Assembly: GCF_012911895.1 (NCBI RefSeq)
Contig: NZ_JAAXCV010000008.1
Location: forward strand, 1-48,469
Direction of reading: 5' to 3'
Length of the DNA: 48,469 bases
From: Bacillus sp. RO3
Lineage (GTDB): Bacteria; Bacillota; Bacilli; Bacillales; Bacillaceae_B
In this document: positions 19,845 to 31,792 of the stretch, piece after piece
Layout: each line of letters opens with the position of its first letter
Numbering within the stretch: the stretch's first letter is position 1
Notes under the pieces: generated by a model
What the model was told of the DNA's origin: nothing
The model's input: the letters and a program-made list of their open reading frames with translations, nothing else
Database searches by the model: none
Program-made: the position numbers and the translations under genes

Positions 19845-21353
19845 TTATTTAACGATGTCATTTGCGACGGCTTCGTCAAATTCTGCTTGGATTTCAGCGC
19901 TTGGTTGTGGTCCAACCTTACTGAAAATGACGATGGCAATCACCGCCAGGATAAACCCTGGTACAATTTCATATAGTGAAAATGGAATGATTTCTGCAAC
20001 AGTCAGCTGTTTCCATACGACAACTGTCACAGCACCAGTAATCATACCTGCAAGAGCACCGTTACGGGTCATACCTTTCCAGTATAGGGATAACAGGATG
20101 ATCGGTCCGAATGCGGCACCGAATCCACCCCACGCGTAACTGACCAGATCAAGGATCTTCGTCCCTCCACCATTTGCAGGGTTACCTTGAATGGCCAGCA
20201 GGATCGCGATGAACGCGATCAGAAGCACTCCGATACGACCTACCCATACAAGCTCTTTATCAGAAGCATTCTTGCGGATGATCGCTTTATAGAAATCTTC
20301 CGCTAACGCACTGGATGATACAAGTAATTGAGAATCGATCGTACTCATGATGGCTGATAAAATCGCCGCCAGGAGAATACCTGACACCCAAGGGTTAAAT
20401 AATACATCGGTAAAGAAGATGAATACTTTCTCAGAGTTATCGACATCACCTGTGATCAATGGCATATCAGCGAAATATGCGATACCGGAGAAACCGACCA
20501 TTACCGCACCAATCATAGATAATGTCATCCAGCTCATACCAATCCAGCGTGCCTTTGGTACATCTTTAGTGGATTTAAGTGCCATGAAACGAGTGATGAT
20601 ATGGGGCTGACCGAAGTAACCAAGTCCCCAGGCAAGGAGTGAAATGACCCCGATACCTGTCATCGTGTTCATCGTATCCAGATTGGCCGCATCGACGGAT
20701 CGTACAGCATCCACTGTAGCATTCCATCCACCAAGCTCTGAGATTGCAACGATTGGAGTGATGATCAATGCAAGGAACATGAGAATACCTTGTACAAAGT
20801 CAGTCCAACTTACTGCTAAGAATCCTCCAAGGAATGTGTAAGATATGATGACAGTGGCACCAATCCATAGAGATTGATTGTAAGACATATCAAACGTTTC
20901 CTGGAATAATAACGCTCCGCCTACAAGACCTGAAGATGTGTAGAAGGTAAAGAATACTAAGATGATCACTGCTGAAATCACACGAAGGATACGGGAACCA
21001 TCCTTAAAACGGTTTTCAAAGAAATCAGGAACCGTAATTGAATCGTTTGCTACCTCCGTGTAAGCACGTAGTCTTGAAGCGACGAATCTCCAGTTTAAAT
21101 AAGCACCAATAACCAACCCAATACTTAACCAAATAGATCCCAGACCAATTGCATAAGCGAGTCCAGGCAGTCCAAGCAATAGCCATGAACTCATATCTGA
21201 AGCACCGGCACTCAAGGCCGCTACCCCCGGTCCTAAACTACGTCCGCCAAGAACGTAATCCGATAAGTTGCTTGTTAATTTGTAAGAAATAATACCGATT
21301 GCGAGCATTCCAATTAAATAAACGATAAATGTAACTAAAGTAGCTATATCCAT
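19845..21353 (-). CDS. putP: Sodium/proline symporter
   Basis: Sodium:solute symporter family (502 aa), importing proline with Na+ across the membrane for use as nutrient or osmoprotectant. Hydrophobic segments along the whole length fit about 13 membrane helices. Typical features are LGGRSLGPGVAALSAGASDMSSWLLLGLPG near the N terminus and the SSS signature region GLGYFGQPHIITRFMA. The ATG at 21353 has AAGGAG 15 nt upstream, a long spacing. I cannot separate PutP from the close relative OpuE by sequence alone; the position between camS and gatCAB matches B. subtilis opuE. The 570-nt upstream region is rich in regulatory sites. Confidence 0.92.
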   Translation of the reverse strand: MDIATLVTFIVYLIGMLAIGIISYKLTSNLSDYVLGGRSLGPGVAALSAGASDMSSWLLLGLPGLAYAIGLGSIWLSIGLVIGAYLNWRFVASRLRAYTEVANDSITVPDFFENRFKDGSRILRVISAVIILVFFTFYTSSGLVGGALLFQETFDMSYNQSLWIGATVIISYTFLGGFLAVSWTDFVQGILMFLALIITPIVAISELGGWNATVDAVRSVDAANLDTMNTMTGIGVISLLAWGLGYFGQPHIITRFMALKSTKDVPKARWIGMSWMTLSMIGAVMVGFSGIAYFADMPLITGDVDNSEKVFIFFTDVLFNPWVSGILLAAILSAIMSTIDSQLLVSSSALAEDFYKAIIRKNASDKELVWVGRIGVLLIAFIAILLAIQGNPANGGGTKILDLVSYAWGGFGAAFGPIILLSLYWKGMTRNGALAGMITGAVTVVVWKQLTVAEIIPFSLYEIVPGFILAVIAIVIFSKVGPQPSAEIQAEFDEAVANDIVK

Positions 21354-21620
21354 TGTGTAGTTAGCATTCTCCTTTCAGTAAATTTGTACTGATTTTTCGT
21401 TAGGTGCTTAATCTAACTTTCGATCCATGCCAAAAGACCTTGCGAAATGTAAGTCCAACAGTTCTTTACCCCATGCATACGGGTTGTAAACTTATTCACT
21501 CAAAAATGTTTGAAAAAGTTTAATCTGCGAAGCGATGTTCCGTAACAAGTTCACAACGTTATTAATACTAACATACATTCAACCATAAAACACACAGAAT
21601 TTTCTAAACACATTTACCTA

Positions 21621-21657
21621 CATGAATAATTATTCACTCAATATGAATATATTTTTA
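21621..21657 (-). promoter_or_regulatory. ARG-box pair upstream of putP
   Basis: TGAATAATTATTCA (21623-21636) is a perfect 14-nt palindrome and a full match to the ArgR/AhrC consensus TGAATwwwwATTCA, within CATGAATAATTATTCACT. A second, weaker site TGAATATATTTTTA (21644-21657) follows 21 nt later centre to centre. They lie about 270-300 nt before the putP start. Confidence 0.6.
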
Positions 21658-21671
21658 TGAAAGCGCTTAAA
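21658..21671 (-). promoter_or_regulatory. cre-like site (CcpA) upstream of putP
   Basis: TGAAAGCGCTTAAA agrees with 12 of 14 positions of the ideal cre TGAAAGCGCTTTCA, including the central CG and both inner half-sites. It directly abuts the second ARG-like site, so carbon and arginine signals could converge on putP. Confidence 0.55.
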
Positions 21672-21882
21672 TAGCTATATCTATTCATAAAAATTTATAA
21701 AATTAAGTTACTTTCCGTTCACATTATTCATTCTGATAACAGGTTTTCACTAACGTCAGCATCATTATTTTGCAACAAACGCGACATTCATATACATAGG
21801 AAGGACGATGGGGAGAAATTTTTTGAGGGTCTTAAAACGGCCGTTTTTCACTGTTTCAATTCCATTTATTCTGTAATGAAAA

Positions 21883-21914
21883 AGAAGAACCATCCCGATA
21901 GGTTTGGTTCTTCT
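21883..21914 (-). terminator. Terminator of the pcrB-pcrA-ligA-camS cluster
   Basis: On the minus strand AGAAGAACCAAACC and GATGGTTCTTCT form the stem around TATCGG, followed by TTTTC. It starts 7 nt behind the camS stop. Confidence 0.85.
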
Positions 21915-21920
21915 CTCCTT

Positions 21921-23072
21921 CTATTCATAAATGTGCAAATACGTTTCCTTACTTCCAGGCTTCTTGACGATCAGTGCTTCCGGTCCATAGGACGATGATA
22001 CGAGGAGCTCCACATCCCAGGTGTCTGGCGTCTGTTTAGAAACCATGCTTGAAAGATGCTGGGCAAATCCGATGGTTTCAGCTTTTCCCTTGAATGACAG
22101 GGCCACCTCGAAAGTCATCTTGGAAAGCTTCTGATTTTGATACAGTGCCTGTCCCGTCAGACCTGTGTATACCGGAAAGTAGTTTTCAATATTTGTCCTC
22201 AATTCATTAAATACTTTATAGTCGTTGGGATGGCTCTCCTGGGCTTCGGGGGATGGGAACAAGTAATATTCTTCATTGATCCCTTCCCAATTTTGGATGC
22301 TGCTTTCGTTCGGTTCAATCGTTGTGTAGGCGAAGAAATGCCCAGGGACGACCTGTTCTTTCGGAGCCTGTTTATAAAGCGAAATCATGATCGGGACGTT
22401 TTGCAGTTCTTCTTTTTGACGAAGGCGTTTGAGCACTTCACCGGCTATTTTCGCCCCTTGTTCCTTTAAGACTTCATTGCTGATACTTTTTACTGTTCTT
22501 GTTCCGGAAGAAAGATTCGTTTCGTACTGAACAGAATTCAGGGATAGAGCGATCGCCACTCCACCCAATTGTACTTTGTTATCTTCTTTTTTCATTAAGT
22601 AATTATGCTCAATTACATGTGCCAAGTAAATGGGGGCGTTCTCACCATTTGCCTTGACAGGGTTTAGCCCTACATTTTCAGACTCTTGAAGACCCTTTTC
22701 CTTCAGCTGCTCGCTTGTATATTTTCGCTGCAGCCAGCTATCGACGGTCTTCTTCGTAAGGAATTGACCTTCTTTGAAAAAGTATTCATTCGTCGAGAAA
22801 CGATTTTGGGCTACCCTCAGCAAGCCCGTTTCAATTCCGTTGATATCGTATCGGGACCCTAAATCATTGACTACGACTCCCCTGGTTTTACTCGTCTCAT
22901 ACGGGAGCATGGTCTTGTAATATTCCTTGGATATCTGGAAGCTCGGAATGATCGCTTTCTTCGCTTCACTGTCCTGGTTTTCCTGAACGACCTGGTCCTG
23001 CTTTTCAAATGTCGGAGCACAGCCTCCCAATAATAATAGTGCGGAGAGAGCGACCGAAATCCTTTTCTTCAT
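21921..23072 (-). CDS. camS: CamS-family lipoprotein (YerH-like)
   Basis: Secreted lipoprotein of 383 residues. The signal peptide MKKRISVALSALLLLGGCAP ends in the lipobox LLGGC, so Cys18 should be lipid-modified and the protein anchored outside the membrane. The rest resembles CamS, the family of the staphylococcal cAM373 sex-pheromone precursor and B. subtilis YerH. In such proteins the released signal peptide can act as pheromone, but nothing here shows that this happens. The gene lies 15 nt behind ligA with AGAGGTG upstream, so it is likely co-transcribed with pcrB-pcrA-ligA, the same order as in B. subtilis. Confidence 0.92.
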   Translation of the reverse strand: MKKRISVALSALLLLGGCAPTFEKQDQVVQENQDSEAKKAIIPSFQISKEYYKTMLPYETSKTRGVVVNDLGSRYDINGIETGLLRVAQNRFSTNEYFFKEGQFLTKKTVDSWLQRKYTSEQLKEKGLQESENVGLNPVKANGENAPIYLAHVIEHNYLMKKEDNKVQLGGVAIALSLNSVQYETNLSSGTRTVKSISNEVLKEQGAKIAGEVLKRLRQKEELQNVPIMISLYKQAPKEQVVPGHFFAYTTIEPNESSIQNWEGINEEYYLFPSPEAQESHPNDYKVFNELRTNIENYFPVYTGLTGQALYQNQKLSKMTFEVALSFKGKAETIGFAQHLSSMVSKQTPDTWDVELLVSSSYGPEALIVKKPGSKETYLHIYE

Positions 23073-23087
23073 TTCTCTTTACACCTC

Positions 23088-25112
<2,025 letters not shown>

Positions 25113-25164
25113 CTAAAGTGTACGATGAATACGGGGAAGGAGCTTTGCCCCCCGTTTTATGTCC

Positions 25165-27390
25165 TCATGCTTTTTCGATTGGTGCGAACTTGGCGAGAAG
25201 ACGTTTGATGCCCATTGGACTCGGGAACGCAATGTCGAGTTCTACACTGTCTCCTGATCCCTTTACACTTACGACCGTTCCCGTGCCCCATTTCTTATGC
25301 TGTGCCTTATCCCCTACCTGCCATGCAACGGATTCACCACCCGTTGTCGTTTGGACAGGACGTGAAACAGGCTTCCGTGGTGCAGGTCGTGACGTTGATT
25401 TCGAAGCTGATTTTCCGAAAGGAGTGAACGCACTCTTCTTCTCTGCCATGACGTCATCTAACAGATCGGCTGGAATTTCATTGATGAAACGGGAAACGGG
25501 ATTCATTTTCGTTTGTCCGAAGAGTGTTCGCATCTGGGCATTGGTCAGGAATAACTGTTCTTCTGCCCGGGTGATCCCCACATATGCCAAACGGCGTTCT
25601 TCCTCCATCTCATCCTCTTCCATTAGAGATCGACTGTGAGGGAAGACCCCTTCCTCGAGTCCCATAAGGAATACGACAGGGAACTCTAAACCCTTTGCTG
25701 CATGCAGGGTCATCAGGATCACCGAATCCTTTGGCTGATCGTCTTCATCAAGCTTATCGATATCCGCAACTAATGCAAGGTCCGTTAAAAATGCCACAAG
25801 ACTCTTATCATCATTGGATTGTTCGAAGCTCTTCGTTACAGAAAGGAACTCGTCAAGGTTCTCCAGACGTGATTGAGACTCGATCGACTTTTCTGCCTTT
25901 AACATATCGATGTAACCCGATTTCTCAAGGATTTCTTCTACCAGTTCAGTAACAGAGAGATATTCCTGCATATTTGTATAACCCTTCACCATTTCCATGA
26001 ATTCAATAACGGATTTCGTGATCTTAGGGCTGAGTCCGATGAAATCAGCTTCCGCCAAAGCCTTGAACATGGAAATATCATGATCCTGTGCGTAGCGTGC
26101 TATCTTATCGATCGATGTTGCCCCAACTCCCCTTTTCGGAACGTTGATGACCCTTTGAAGACTGATGTCATCATCAGGATTTGAAATGAGCCTGAGATAC
26201 GCTAAAATATCCTTGATCTCTTTACGGTCGTAGAACTTGATGCCGCCGACGATGGAGTATTCAATATTTGATTTTAAAAGTACTTCCTCCATTACACGTG
26301 ACTGTGCATTGGTACGATAAAGGATAGCGAAATCTGAGTACTTCCTCTTGCCGCCTTCCATCATTTCCTTTATTTTACCAGTAACGAATTGAGCTTCGGT
26401 CTGCTCGGTATCCGCCCTGAAATAGGAAATTTTCTCACCGTCATCATTTTCCGTCCATAAATTCTTCGGTTTGCGGTTCGAATTCTTCTGGATCACTTCA
26501 TTCGCTGCCTGAAGGATCCTCTTCGTTGAACGATAGTTCTGTTCAAGGAAAATCACGGTTGCCCTTGGATAATCCTTTTCAAAGGAAAGGATGTTGGCAA
26601 TATCCGCCCCACGCCAGCGATAAATCGACTGATCCGAGTCACCCACAACGCAGAGATTTTGAAAACGGGAAGCGAGAAGTTTGACGAGCATATATTGAGC
26701 CCTGTTAGTATCCTGATACTCATCAACATGGATGTATTGAAATTTCCGTTGATAGAATTCCAGCACTTCTGGCACACGCTGAAACAACTGGATCGTCGTC
26801 ATGATCAAATCATCGAAGTCCAATGCCTGATTCTTTCGTAATCGTTTCTGATATTCTGTATAGACATCTGAGACTACCTGATCGTAATATCCCCCTGCCT
26901 GCTTGGATAATTCTTCAGGAGTGGTAAGTTCATTCTTCGCAGAGCTGATAGATCCCAACAGTGAGCGGGGATCGAATTTTTTCGGGTCAATATTTTTTTC
27001 TTTAAGAATCGCTTTGATCACAGACTGCTGATCGGTAGAATCAAGGATGGTAAAATTTCGGCTCAGTCCGATGCGGTCGATATCCCGTCTCAGGATCCGT
27101 ACACACATGCTGTGAAAGGTAGAGATCCAAATGTTCTCCGAAGCCCCTCCAAGGATAGTGTGAATTCGATCCTTCATCTCTCTCGCTGCTTTATTTGTAA
27201 AGGTAATCGCTAAGATATTATAAGGATTGACCCCTTTTTCCACCATCAGATACGCAATTCGATGCGTCAATACTCTTGTCTTCCCAGAGCCTGCCCCTGC
27301 CATGATCAACAACGGACCTTCCGTCGCCTTCACAGCTTCCGCCTGCTGAGGATTCATTCCATTCAACAATCGATCAGTCAAAAATTGCAT
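25165..27390 (-). CDS. pcrA: ATP-dependent DNA helicase PcrA (UvrD/Rep family)
   Basis: Superfamily 1A 3'-5' helicase essential in Gram-positives; it works in repair, plasmid rolling-circle replication and removing RecA or RNA polymerase from DNA. The 741-residue protein has Walker A AGAGSGKT (31-38), motif [15 protein letters not shown], motif [17 protein letters not shown], motif [13 protein letters not shown], motif [13 protein letters not shown] and motif [14 protein letters not shown]. The C terminus ends in the Tudor-like RNA polymerase-binding module ([12 protein letters not shown]). I chose ATG at 27390, behind GGTGGTGAGAGT; the longer frame starts in non-family sequence. Confidence 0.97.
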   Translation of the reverse strand: MQFLTDRLLNGMNPQQAEAVKATEGPLLIMAGAGSGKTRVLTHRIAYLMVEKGVNPYNILAITFTNKAAREMKDRIHTILGGASENIWISTFHSMCVRILRRDIDRIGLSRNFTILDSTDQQSVIKAILKEKNIDPKKFDPRSLLGSISSAKNELTTPEELSKQAGGYYDQVVSDVYTEYQKRLRKNQALDFDDLIMTTIQLFQRVPEVLEFYQRKFQYIHVDEYQDTNRAQYMLVKLLASRFQNLCVVGDSDQSIYRWRGADIANILSFEKDYPRATVIFLEQNYRSTKRILQAANEVIQKNSNRKPKNLWTENDDGEKISYFRADTEQTEAQFVTGKIKEMMEGGKRKYSDFAILYRTNAQSRVMEEVLLKSNIEYSIVGGIKFYDRKEIKDILAYLRLISNPDDDISLQRVINVPKRGVGATSIDKIARYAQDHDISMFKALAEADFIGLSPKITKSVIEFMEMVKGYTNMQEYLSVTELVEEILEKSGYIDMLKAEKSIESQSRLENLDEFLSVTKSFEQSNDDKSLVAFLTDLALVADIDKLDEDDQPKDSVILMTLHAAKGLEFPVVFLMGLEEGVFPHSRSLMEEDEMEEERRLAYVGITRAEEQLFLTNAQMRTLFGQTKMNPVSRFINEIPADLLDDVMAEKKSAFTPFGKSASKSTSRPAPRKPVSRPVQTTTGGESVAWQVGDKAQHKKWGTGTVVSVKGSGDSVELDIAFPSPMGIKRLLAKFAPIEKA

Positions 27391-27447
27391 ACTCTCACCA
27401 CCATAACGAACGTATGTTCTATATTTTATATTCATTATATCTTAAGA

Positions 27448-27460
27448 AGGGACGGACCTC
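27448..27460. repeat. Single GGTCCGTCCCT repeat between pcrB and pcrA
   Basis: AGGGACGGACCTC, 12 nt behind the pcrB stop codon as read on the minus strand. No second arm is present, so it is not a terminator. Confidence 0.75.
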
Positions 27461-27471
27461 CAGTTCCAATT

Positions 27472-28158
27472 CTATCCCTTTACAGCTTTCACCGTTTTTA
27501 ATGCTTCTTTAAGATTCTCATATACAGCATTGCCTACAACCACAACATCTGATACTGCAGCCATCTCCTCGGCCTGCTTGGCGGTCTTGATCCCGCCTCC
27601 ATAAAACAACGTCGTGTTCTCCAATGTATCCCTTACTTCTTTCACCGTTTCTACATCTCCATATGTACCGCTGTACTCAAGGTAAAAAATAGGAAGATTA
27701 AACATTCTTTCAGCCATCATGGCATAGGCCGCCACGTCTTCACTGGAAATGTCTGTGTCCGCTTCTGTCACCTGCGCCGCTTTGCAGTCTTTGTTTAATA
27801 TACAATATCCTTCTACAAGGATTTCATCCCAATTCATAATTTCTCCATATTCCTTCACAGCCTGATGATGCAATCCAGTCACCCAATCCATGTTGGTGCT
27901 GTTCATCACCATCGGAATGAAATATAAATCGAAGCCAGGGGTAATCGACTCCAAATTTGATACCTCCAAAATACAAGGAACCGTATATCGTCTCACCCGT
28001 GCCATCAAATCTAGAACCTTTTCAAGGGTTACACCGTCCGTTCCCCCTACAATAATGGCATCCGTCCCTGATTCACATATTGCTTCTAAATCTCCATCAT
28101 CGATTGTCTTATTCGGATCTAGTTTAAATACATGGCTCCACTTTTCGACATCATACAT
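27472..28158 (-). CDS. pcrB: Heptaprenylglyceryl phosphate synthase
   Basis: TIM-barrel prenyltransferase (228 aa) that joins heptaprenyl diphosphate to glycerol-1-phosphate, a bacterial relative of the archaeal GGGP synthase. Features: [17 protein letters not shown] at the start, [10 protein letters not shown] phosphate site, [27 protein letters not shown] and a C-terminal [10 protein letters not shown] phosphate loop with [12 protein letters not shown] at 28158 follows an ideal GGAGGAACTTAGC; the frame is open five codons further without a ribosome site. It heads the pcrB-pcrA-ligA-camS cluster. Confidence 0.95.
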   Translation of the reverse strand: MYDVEKWSHVFKLDPNKTIDDGDLEAICESGTDAIIVGGTDGVTLEKVLDLMARVRRYTVPCILEVSNLESITPGFDLYFIPMVMNSTNMDWVTGLHHQAVKEYGEIMNWDEILVEGYCILNKDCKAAQVTEADTDISSEDVAAYAMMAERMFNLPIFYLEYSGTYGDVETVKEVRDTLENTTLFYGGGIKTAKQAEEMAAVSDVVVVGNAVYENLKEALKTVKAVKG

Positions 28159-28192
28159 GCTAAGTTCCTCCATTCATTCATCCATCTAACGT

Positions 28193-28198
28193 ATTATA
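28193..28198 (-). promoter_or_regulatory. Extended -10 promoter of pcrB
   Basis: TGATATAAT on the minus strand: perfect -10 TATAAT with the TGn extension, 34 nt before pcrB. The -35 region at 17 nt is poor, as is usual with extended -10 promoters. Confidence 0.55.
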
Positions 28199-28228
28199 TC
28201 ATTTGTAGAAGGGTGCCGCATTACCTTG

Positions 28229-28430
28229 GGATGACAAAAGCGGAGGCGGCTCGTTCAGCCCCGACATGCATAAGGCGAACAGGCTGGAAAGGCGCTTTTT
28301 GCCTTTTTGGCCTGTTTGACTTATGACCTCGAGGGGCTAGCCGCCGGAGCTGGATGACACAAAAGCGGAGGCGGCTCGTTCAGAGGCCACAAACATAAGA
28401 TGAACAGGCGGGAAACAAACTTTTCCCTCC
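28229..28430. repeat. Long-hairpin intergenic repeat: one full unit and one half unit
   Basis: A word GGATGAC(AC)AAAAGCGGAGGCGGCTCGTTCAG-like starts at 28229 and again at 28352. The first unit (28229-28351) folds back on itself in ordered pairs: GGCGGCT with AGCCGCC, AGCCCC with GGGGCT, CATAAG with CTTATG and GAACAGGC with GCCTGTTT, around the loop near 28295. The second unit keeps only the left half (CATAAGATGAACAGGCGGGAA) and then ends. I have the impression that related elements occur between genes of other bacilli, but I cannot name them. Confidence 0.75.
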
Positions 28431-28472
28431 CTGGACCACTGACAATATGAATACAACGTGACATTTCCATTA

Positions 28473-28510
28473 CAAAAAACAAAGACCGCTCATCATGACG
28501 ACAGCGGTCC
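28473..28510 (-). terminator. Terminator of yerA-yerB-yerC
   Basis: GACCGCT (28484-28490) pairs with AGCGGTC around a 12-nt loop; on the minus strand TTTGTTTTTT follows. It begins a few nt behind the yerC stop. Confidence 0.9.
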
Positions 28511-28515
28511 TTCCA

Positions 28516-28815
28516 TTATTTCTCTCCCTGATGTACCCGGTCCAACACTAATTGGTACGTATCATTTCCATAATTTAAACAGCGCTTCACACGTGAAATG
28601 GTTGCTGTGCTTGCACCTGTTTCGGTTTCAATCTTATGATAGGTTTTCCCATCCTGCAGCATACGAGCGACCTCAAGGCGCTGGGCCAGGGATTGAATCT
28701 CATTGATTGTACAAAGGTCATCGAAAAAACGATAACACTCTTCTAGATCTTGCAGAGAAAGAACAGCATTGAACAGCTGATCGAGCTCCTTGCCTCTTAG
28801 TTTATTTATTTGCAT
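28516..28815 (-). CDS. yerC: YerC/YecD family TrpR-like DNA-binding protein
   Basis: Small cytoplasmic protein (99 aa) of the TrpR-related YerC/YecD family. It is helical throughout, with a helix-turn-helix at about residues 52-80 (MLQDGKTYHKIETETGAS, then TATISRVKRCL). The target and ligand are unknown to me. The ATG follows AAAGGAGTCTTACTA. It lies 27 nt behind yerB and ends the yerA-yerB-yerC group, as in B. subtilis. Confidence 0.93.
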   Translation of the reverse strand: MQINKLRGKELDQLFNAVLSLQDLEECYRFFDDLCTINEIQSLAQRLEVARMLQDGKTYHKIETETGASTATISRVKRCLNYGNDTYQLVLDRVHQGEK

Positions 28816-28842
28816 TAGTAAGACTCCTTTTTCTACCTATTG

Positions 28843-29874
28843 TTAATACGTTACGGAACCGGCCAATCCTGGAGAACTTGGAATGATATTAATCCAAGTG
28901 GATCCTTTTCGCAAGCTGACACGTTTATCCCCTTCATAAGGAAGAATCCTTCCGTCTACGTTCTTCCACTGTACTTTACGGATTTTTCCTTCCTGCATCA
29001 GGTACGCGTCTCCCCCGGACTCAAGATCAATGTTGCGCCTTCCTGCATCGTCGACTACTTGATGATGGGCTTCCACGATAAAAACGTTCTCTATTAGTAC
29101 CGGATCCTTGGAATGATAATCGATAGCCTTTTCACCATCTGAGTAACGCTCGTATTTTCCCGCGTCTATATTGAAATCATATACGACATTAAACAGAGGA
29201 TTGTTGTAGTATGAAATCATAACCGATTGTGCTGCTTCTCCGCTTAGAGTTTCATTATCATTAAAGTTCAGAGCCTCCGGCGGACGCTTCATATCATAGC
29301 CGTTTCCCTCGGCCCCTTTATTGATATCCTCAAAAGAGATATACGAATTATGTGGAGCTTTACGGAAGCTGACACGTTTAAACAGCGTTCCATCATACTC
29401 CATACCGTTTAAATGCTCAATGAATCCATTGGTCAGCATTTCCTTTGCTTCAGGACTGTATCCATGTGCAACATATAGACTATCATACCCCTTAGCAAGT
29501 TCGACATAGTAATCTCTGGCACTTCGGACCGGGCCGATTTCTTTAGGCTTTTCTCTTTGGTATATCGCTAAAAAACGGGTGACATCGCCTTCAGCCAATA
29601 CTTCATATACAATATCAGCATTAGAAAGCCCTGACTGCGGGCGGGCCTTCGGGTGATTATTCACCATGACAGCAACCGATCGGGACAAGGATTCTTTCTT
29701 CAGTGGCTCACCCGTTAACGGTGATTGATTTTTCTCTTCTGTTCCTACGCTAGTCTCTTCTTTCACTACATCTGTTGCAGCTTCTTTTTCAGATTCGTTT
29801 TCTATCTCTTTATCTGAACTACATGCGACAAGTGTTAACGAGCTTAAAGCAATGATCAAAGCTCTTTTCAGCAT
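28843..29874 (-). CDS. yerB: YerB-like lipoprotein (DUF3048)
   Basis: Exported lipoprotein of 343 residues. The signal peptide ends in the lipobox LVAC, so Cys18 should be the anchor; an acidic Glu/Ser-rich linker (about 20-50) follows. The remainder is the two-part DUF3048 domain (SRSVAVMVNNHPKARPQSGL, ADIVYEVLAEGDVTRFLAIY, GPVRSARDYYVELA; C-terminal part from about 240, ending VSLRKGSTWINIIPSS). Function is unknown. The ATG follows GGGGTGTCTACAAC, and the gene lies 53 nt behind yerA. Confidence 0.93.
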   Translation of the reverse strand: MLKRALIIALSSLTLVACSSDKEIENESEKEAATDVVKEETSVGTEEKNQSPLTGEPLKKESLSRSVAVMVNNHPKARPQSGLSNADIVYEVLAEGDVTRFLAIYQREKPKEIGPVRSARDYYVELAKGYDSLYVAHGYSPEAKEMLTNGFIEHLNGMEYDGTLFKRVSFRKAPHNSYISFEDINKGAEGNGYDMKRPPEALNFNDNETLSGEAAQSVMISYYNNPLFNVVYDFNIDAGKYERYSDGEKAIDYHSKDPVLIENVFIVEAHHQVVDDAGRRNIDLESGGDAYLMQEGKIRKVQWKNVDGRILPYEGDKRVSLRKGSTWINIIPSSPGLAGSVTY

Positions 29875-29927
29875 GTTGTAGACACCCCAATTGTATTTAG
29901 AAATCCTTTTCTCTATACTTTATTATT

Positions 29928-31667
29928 TTAACGCATTATCGTTGGAAAGAGTACCGTTTTCTTCATAACATCATAGATTCCTTTTTGTGTCATCCGTATA
30001 TAAGGAAGATGAGTGGACTGAAGGAACAGCAATGTATAAACAGGATCCGAGAACCGGTAGCCCCTTTCTTTCAAAAGCTCTTTGAGAGTACTTTCTTCTT
30101 TTATAAGTTCCGGCATCTCTTTATGGGATAGCAGGCCGCTTAGTGGAAGTGGAATTTCGTGGAGGACTTCTCCCTTCTCGGTGAGGACAATTCCACCGCC
30201 GATTTCCTTCATCCGTTTAAAGGCTGCGATCATATCCGACTTGTTCTTACCAATTAAAATGATATCACCTGTATTTGAATAAGAAGACGCAAAGCCCATG
30301 ACATGGGATGAGAATCCTTTAATCATTGTGCTGATTCTCCATTCTCCCTTCCGATCCAGAAGCATGAGAAATGATTGATCATGATCCACATCGAGTTCAT
30401 CTGTAGATGGATTGATGGTAATGGAGTAAGGCTTCGTAATGACATCGTTCACCATCTCGATTCCAAAAGGCATGGAGAATTGAAGGTCATCATAGCCCAC
30501 TTCCCAATCCAGGGACATTGGCTTGAATCCGTTATGCGCCCAATTAATCTCAGTGGAATCTTCCACCTGTCTGCCTTCTCTCCGAACCCACTTTCCCTTA
30601 GACAGAACGGAAACAGGAGAAGGATCATCAATCGTTGACAAGAAGTTGATATTGGCGACCCTCCCAGTCGCAATCATCCCGTGCAAATGTGTGATGTGGT
30701 AATAACTGGCTGCATTGTAGCTCGCCATATTATAGGCTTCGATAGGGGGGATACCCTTATCAATTGCCATCTTAATCATAAAATCCAACACACCTTTTTC
30801 GTAAAAACCAGGTGTGGAACCATCAGTTGTAAACAGTAATGAGTCATACGCATCAATGCCTTTTTCTTTTAGTCCGTCTAAAAGGACCGGTAAATCAGGA
30901 CGTATGGATGAATGACGCAATGTGACGGTCAGTCCTTGAAGCAGTCGCTTGTATACATCATCCCCCGTCATCGCTTCATGATCACCATCAATGCCCAATA
31001 GGTTCAGCTTGGCAATCGTTTTATCTGACGCACCCGGAAGATGCCCCTCAATGATTTTGCCCATCCTTTTTGCCTCTTGCATCCAGTGAAGAATCAGGTC
31101 ATCCCCTTGGAGCAGTCGAGGCCATGCGGTCAATTCTCCCCCCTGCAGCACGGAGTCATGTTCCAGCCATGATTTCACTTCTCCATTTGAAAAGGTGACA
31201 TCCTCATTTGCCATCTCCGTTTGAGAATCAAACCTTGTCCACCAATACATCGTGACAGGCAGCTTATTCAATTCCGCCAATAAAGAAAACGCTTTCTTTT
31301 TTTCCAATTGTAAAAACATCATCAGGTTATCATTCACAAATGTCGTTGTACCGGTTTGGGATGCATACTTGGAAAAAGATTGGGGATTATAAAGCTGAAA
31401 CGGATGTACATGCGGTTCTATATATCCTGGAACGAGGTACTGCGAATCACAGTCCACGACTTCACATTTCTCTATGTTTTCTGGGAGTAGATCACCTGTA
31501 TATACAATTCGATCCTGGTAAACCCAGATGTGCCCCTGCACCCATTTCTTTAGTGTCGAGTGAAGGTATGTTGCATTCTTTAGCAGAATGCTCGGAGATC
31601 TTTCTCCGTTCAGTACTTGTACATGCTCTCGCAGTTGCTTGTTCTTCCATCTGTAGCGCTGTTCCAA
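29928..31667 (-). CDS. yerA: Adenine deaminase homologue, YerA type
   Basis: Amidohydrolase-superfamily protein (579 aa) of the adenine deaminase family, possibly converting adenine to hypoxanthine. Visible metal-site features are H86 and H88 in EPHVHPF, EGHLPGAS, the GIDGDHEAMTGDD stretch and TLRHSSIRPDL; the C-terminal adenine-deaminase domain follows. It is the YerA branch, whose activity has, to my knowledge, been less clearly shown than that of AdeC. The start is probably TTG at 31667: GAGGAG lies 8 nt upstream, while the in-frame GTG at 31676 is inside that site. It fits the purine theme of the neighbouring pur genes and heads yerA-yerB-yerC. Confidence 0.88.
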   Translation of the reverse strand: MEQRYRWKNKQLREHVQVLNGERSPSILLKNATYLHSTLKKWVQGHIWVYQDRIVYTGDLLPENIEKCEVVDCDSQYLVPGYIEPHVHPFQLYNPQSFSKYASQTGTTTFVNDNLMMFLQLEKKKAFSLLAELNKLPVTMYWWTRFDSQTEMANEDVTFSNGEVKSWLEHDSVLQGGELTAWPRLLQGDDLILHWMQEAKRMGKIIEGHLPGASDKTIAKLNLLGIDGDHEAMTGDDVYKRLLQGLTVTLRHSSIRPDLPVLLDGLKEKGIDAYDSLLFTTDGSTPGFYEKGVLDFMIKMAIDKGIPPIEAYNMASYNAASYYHITHLHGMIATGRVANINFLSTIDDPSPVSVLSKGKWVRREGRQVEDSTEINWAHNGFKPMSLDWEVGYDDLQFSMPFGIEMVNDVITKPYSITINPSTDELDVDHDQSFLMLLDRKGEWRISTMIKGFSSHVMGFASSYSNTGDIILIGKNKSDMIAAFKRMKEIGGGIVLTEKGEVLHEIPLPLSGLLSHKEMPELIKEESTLKELLKERGYRFSDPVYTLLFLQSTHLPYIRMTQKGIYDVMKKTVLFPTIMR

Positions 31668-31792
31668 TGTGAACACTCCTCTAGTGGAATGGTATTAGTT
31701 TAAGTTTCATTTTATGTTAACATATTTCACTATTTAACGCATTAAAGGTTTACAACAATTATGTGAATTTTCTATCAAGGAGGAATTTACAA

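Larger units (their letters stand above)
21354..21882. other. Long regulatory region upstream of putP
   Basis: About 530 nt, AT-rich, without an open frame I can support. It holds a perfect ARG-box palindrome at 21623-21636, a second ARG-like site at 21644-21657, a cre-like site at 21658-21671 and further TGAATA/TATTCA words near 21494, 21680 and 21725. I could not fix the putP promoter. Confidence 0.6.

Noticed and set aside
21921..23072. A plasmid-pheromone or conjugation system based on camS
   Set aside because: CamS homologues are chromosomal housekeeping-like genes in bacilli; nothing related to conjugation is nearby.
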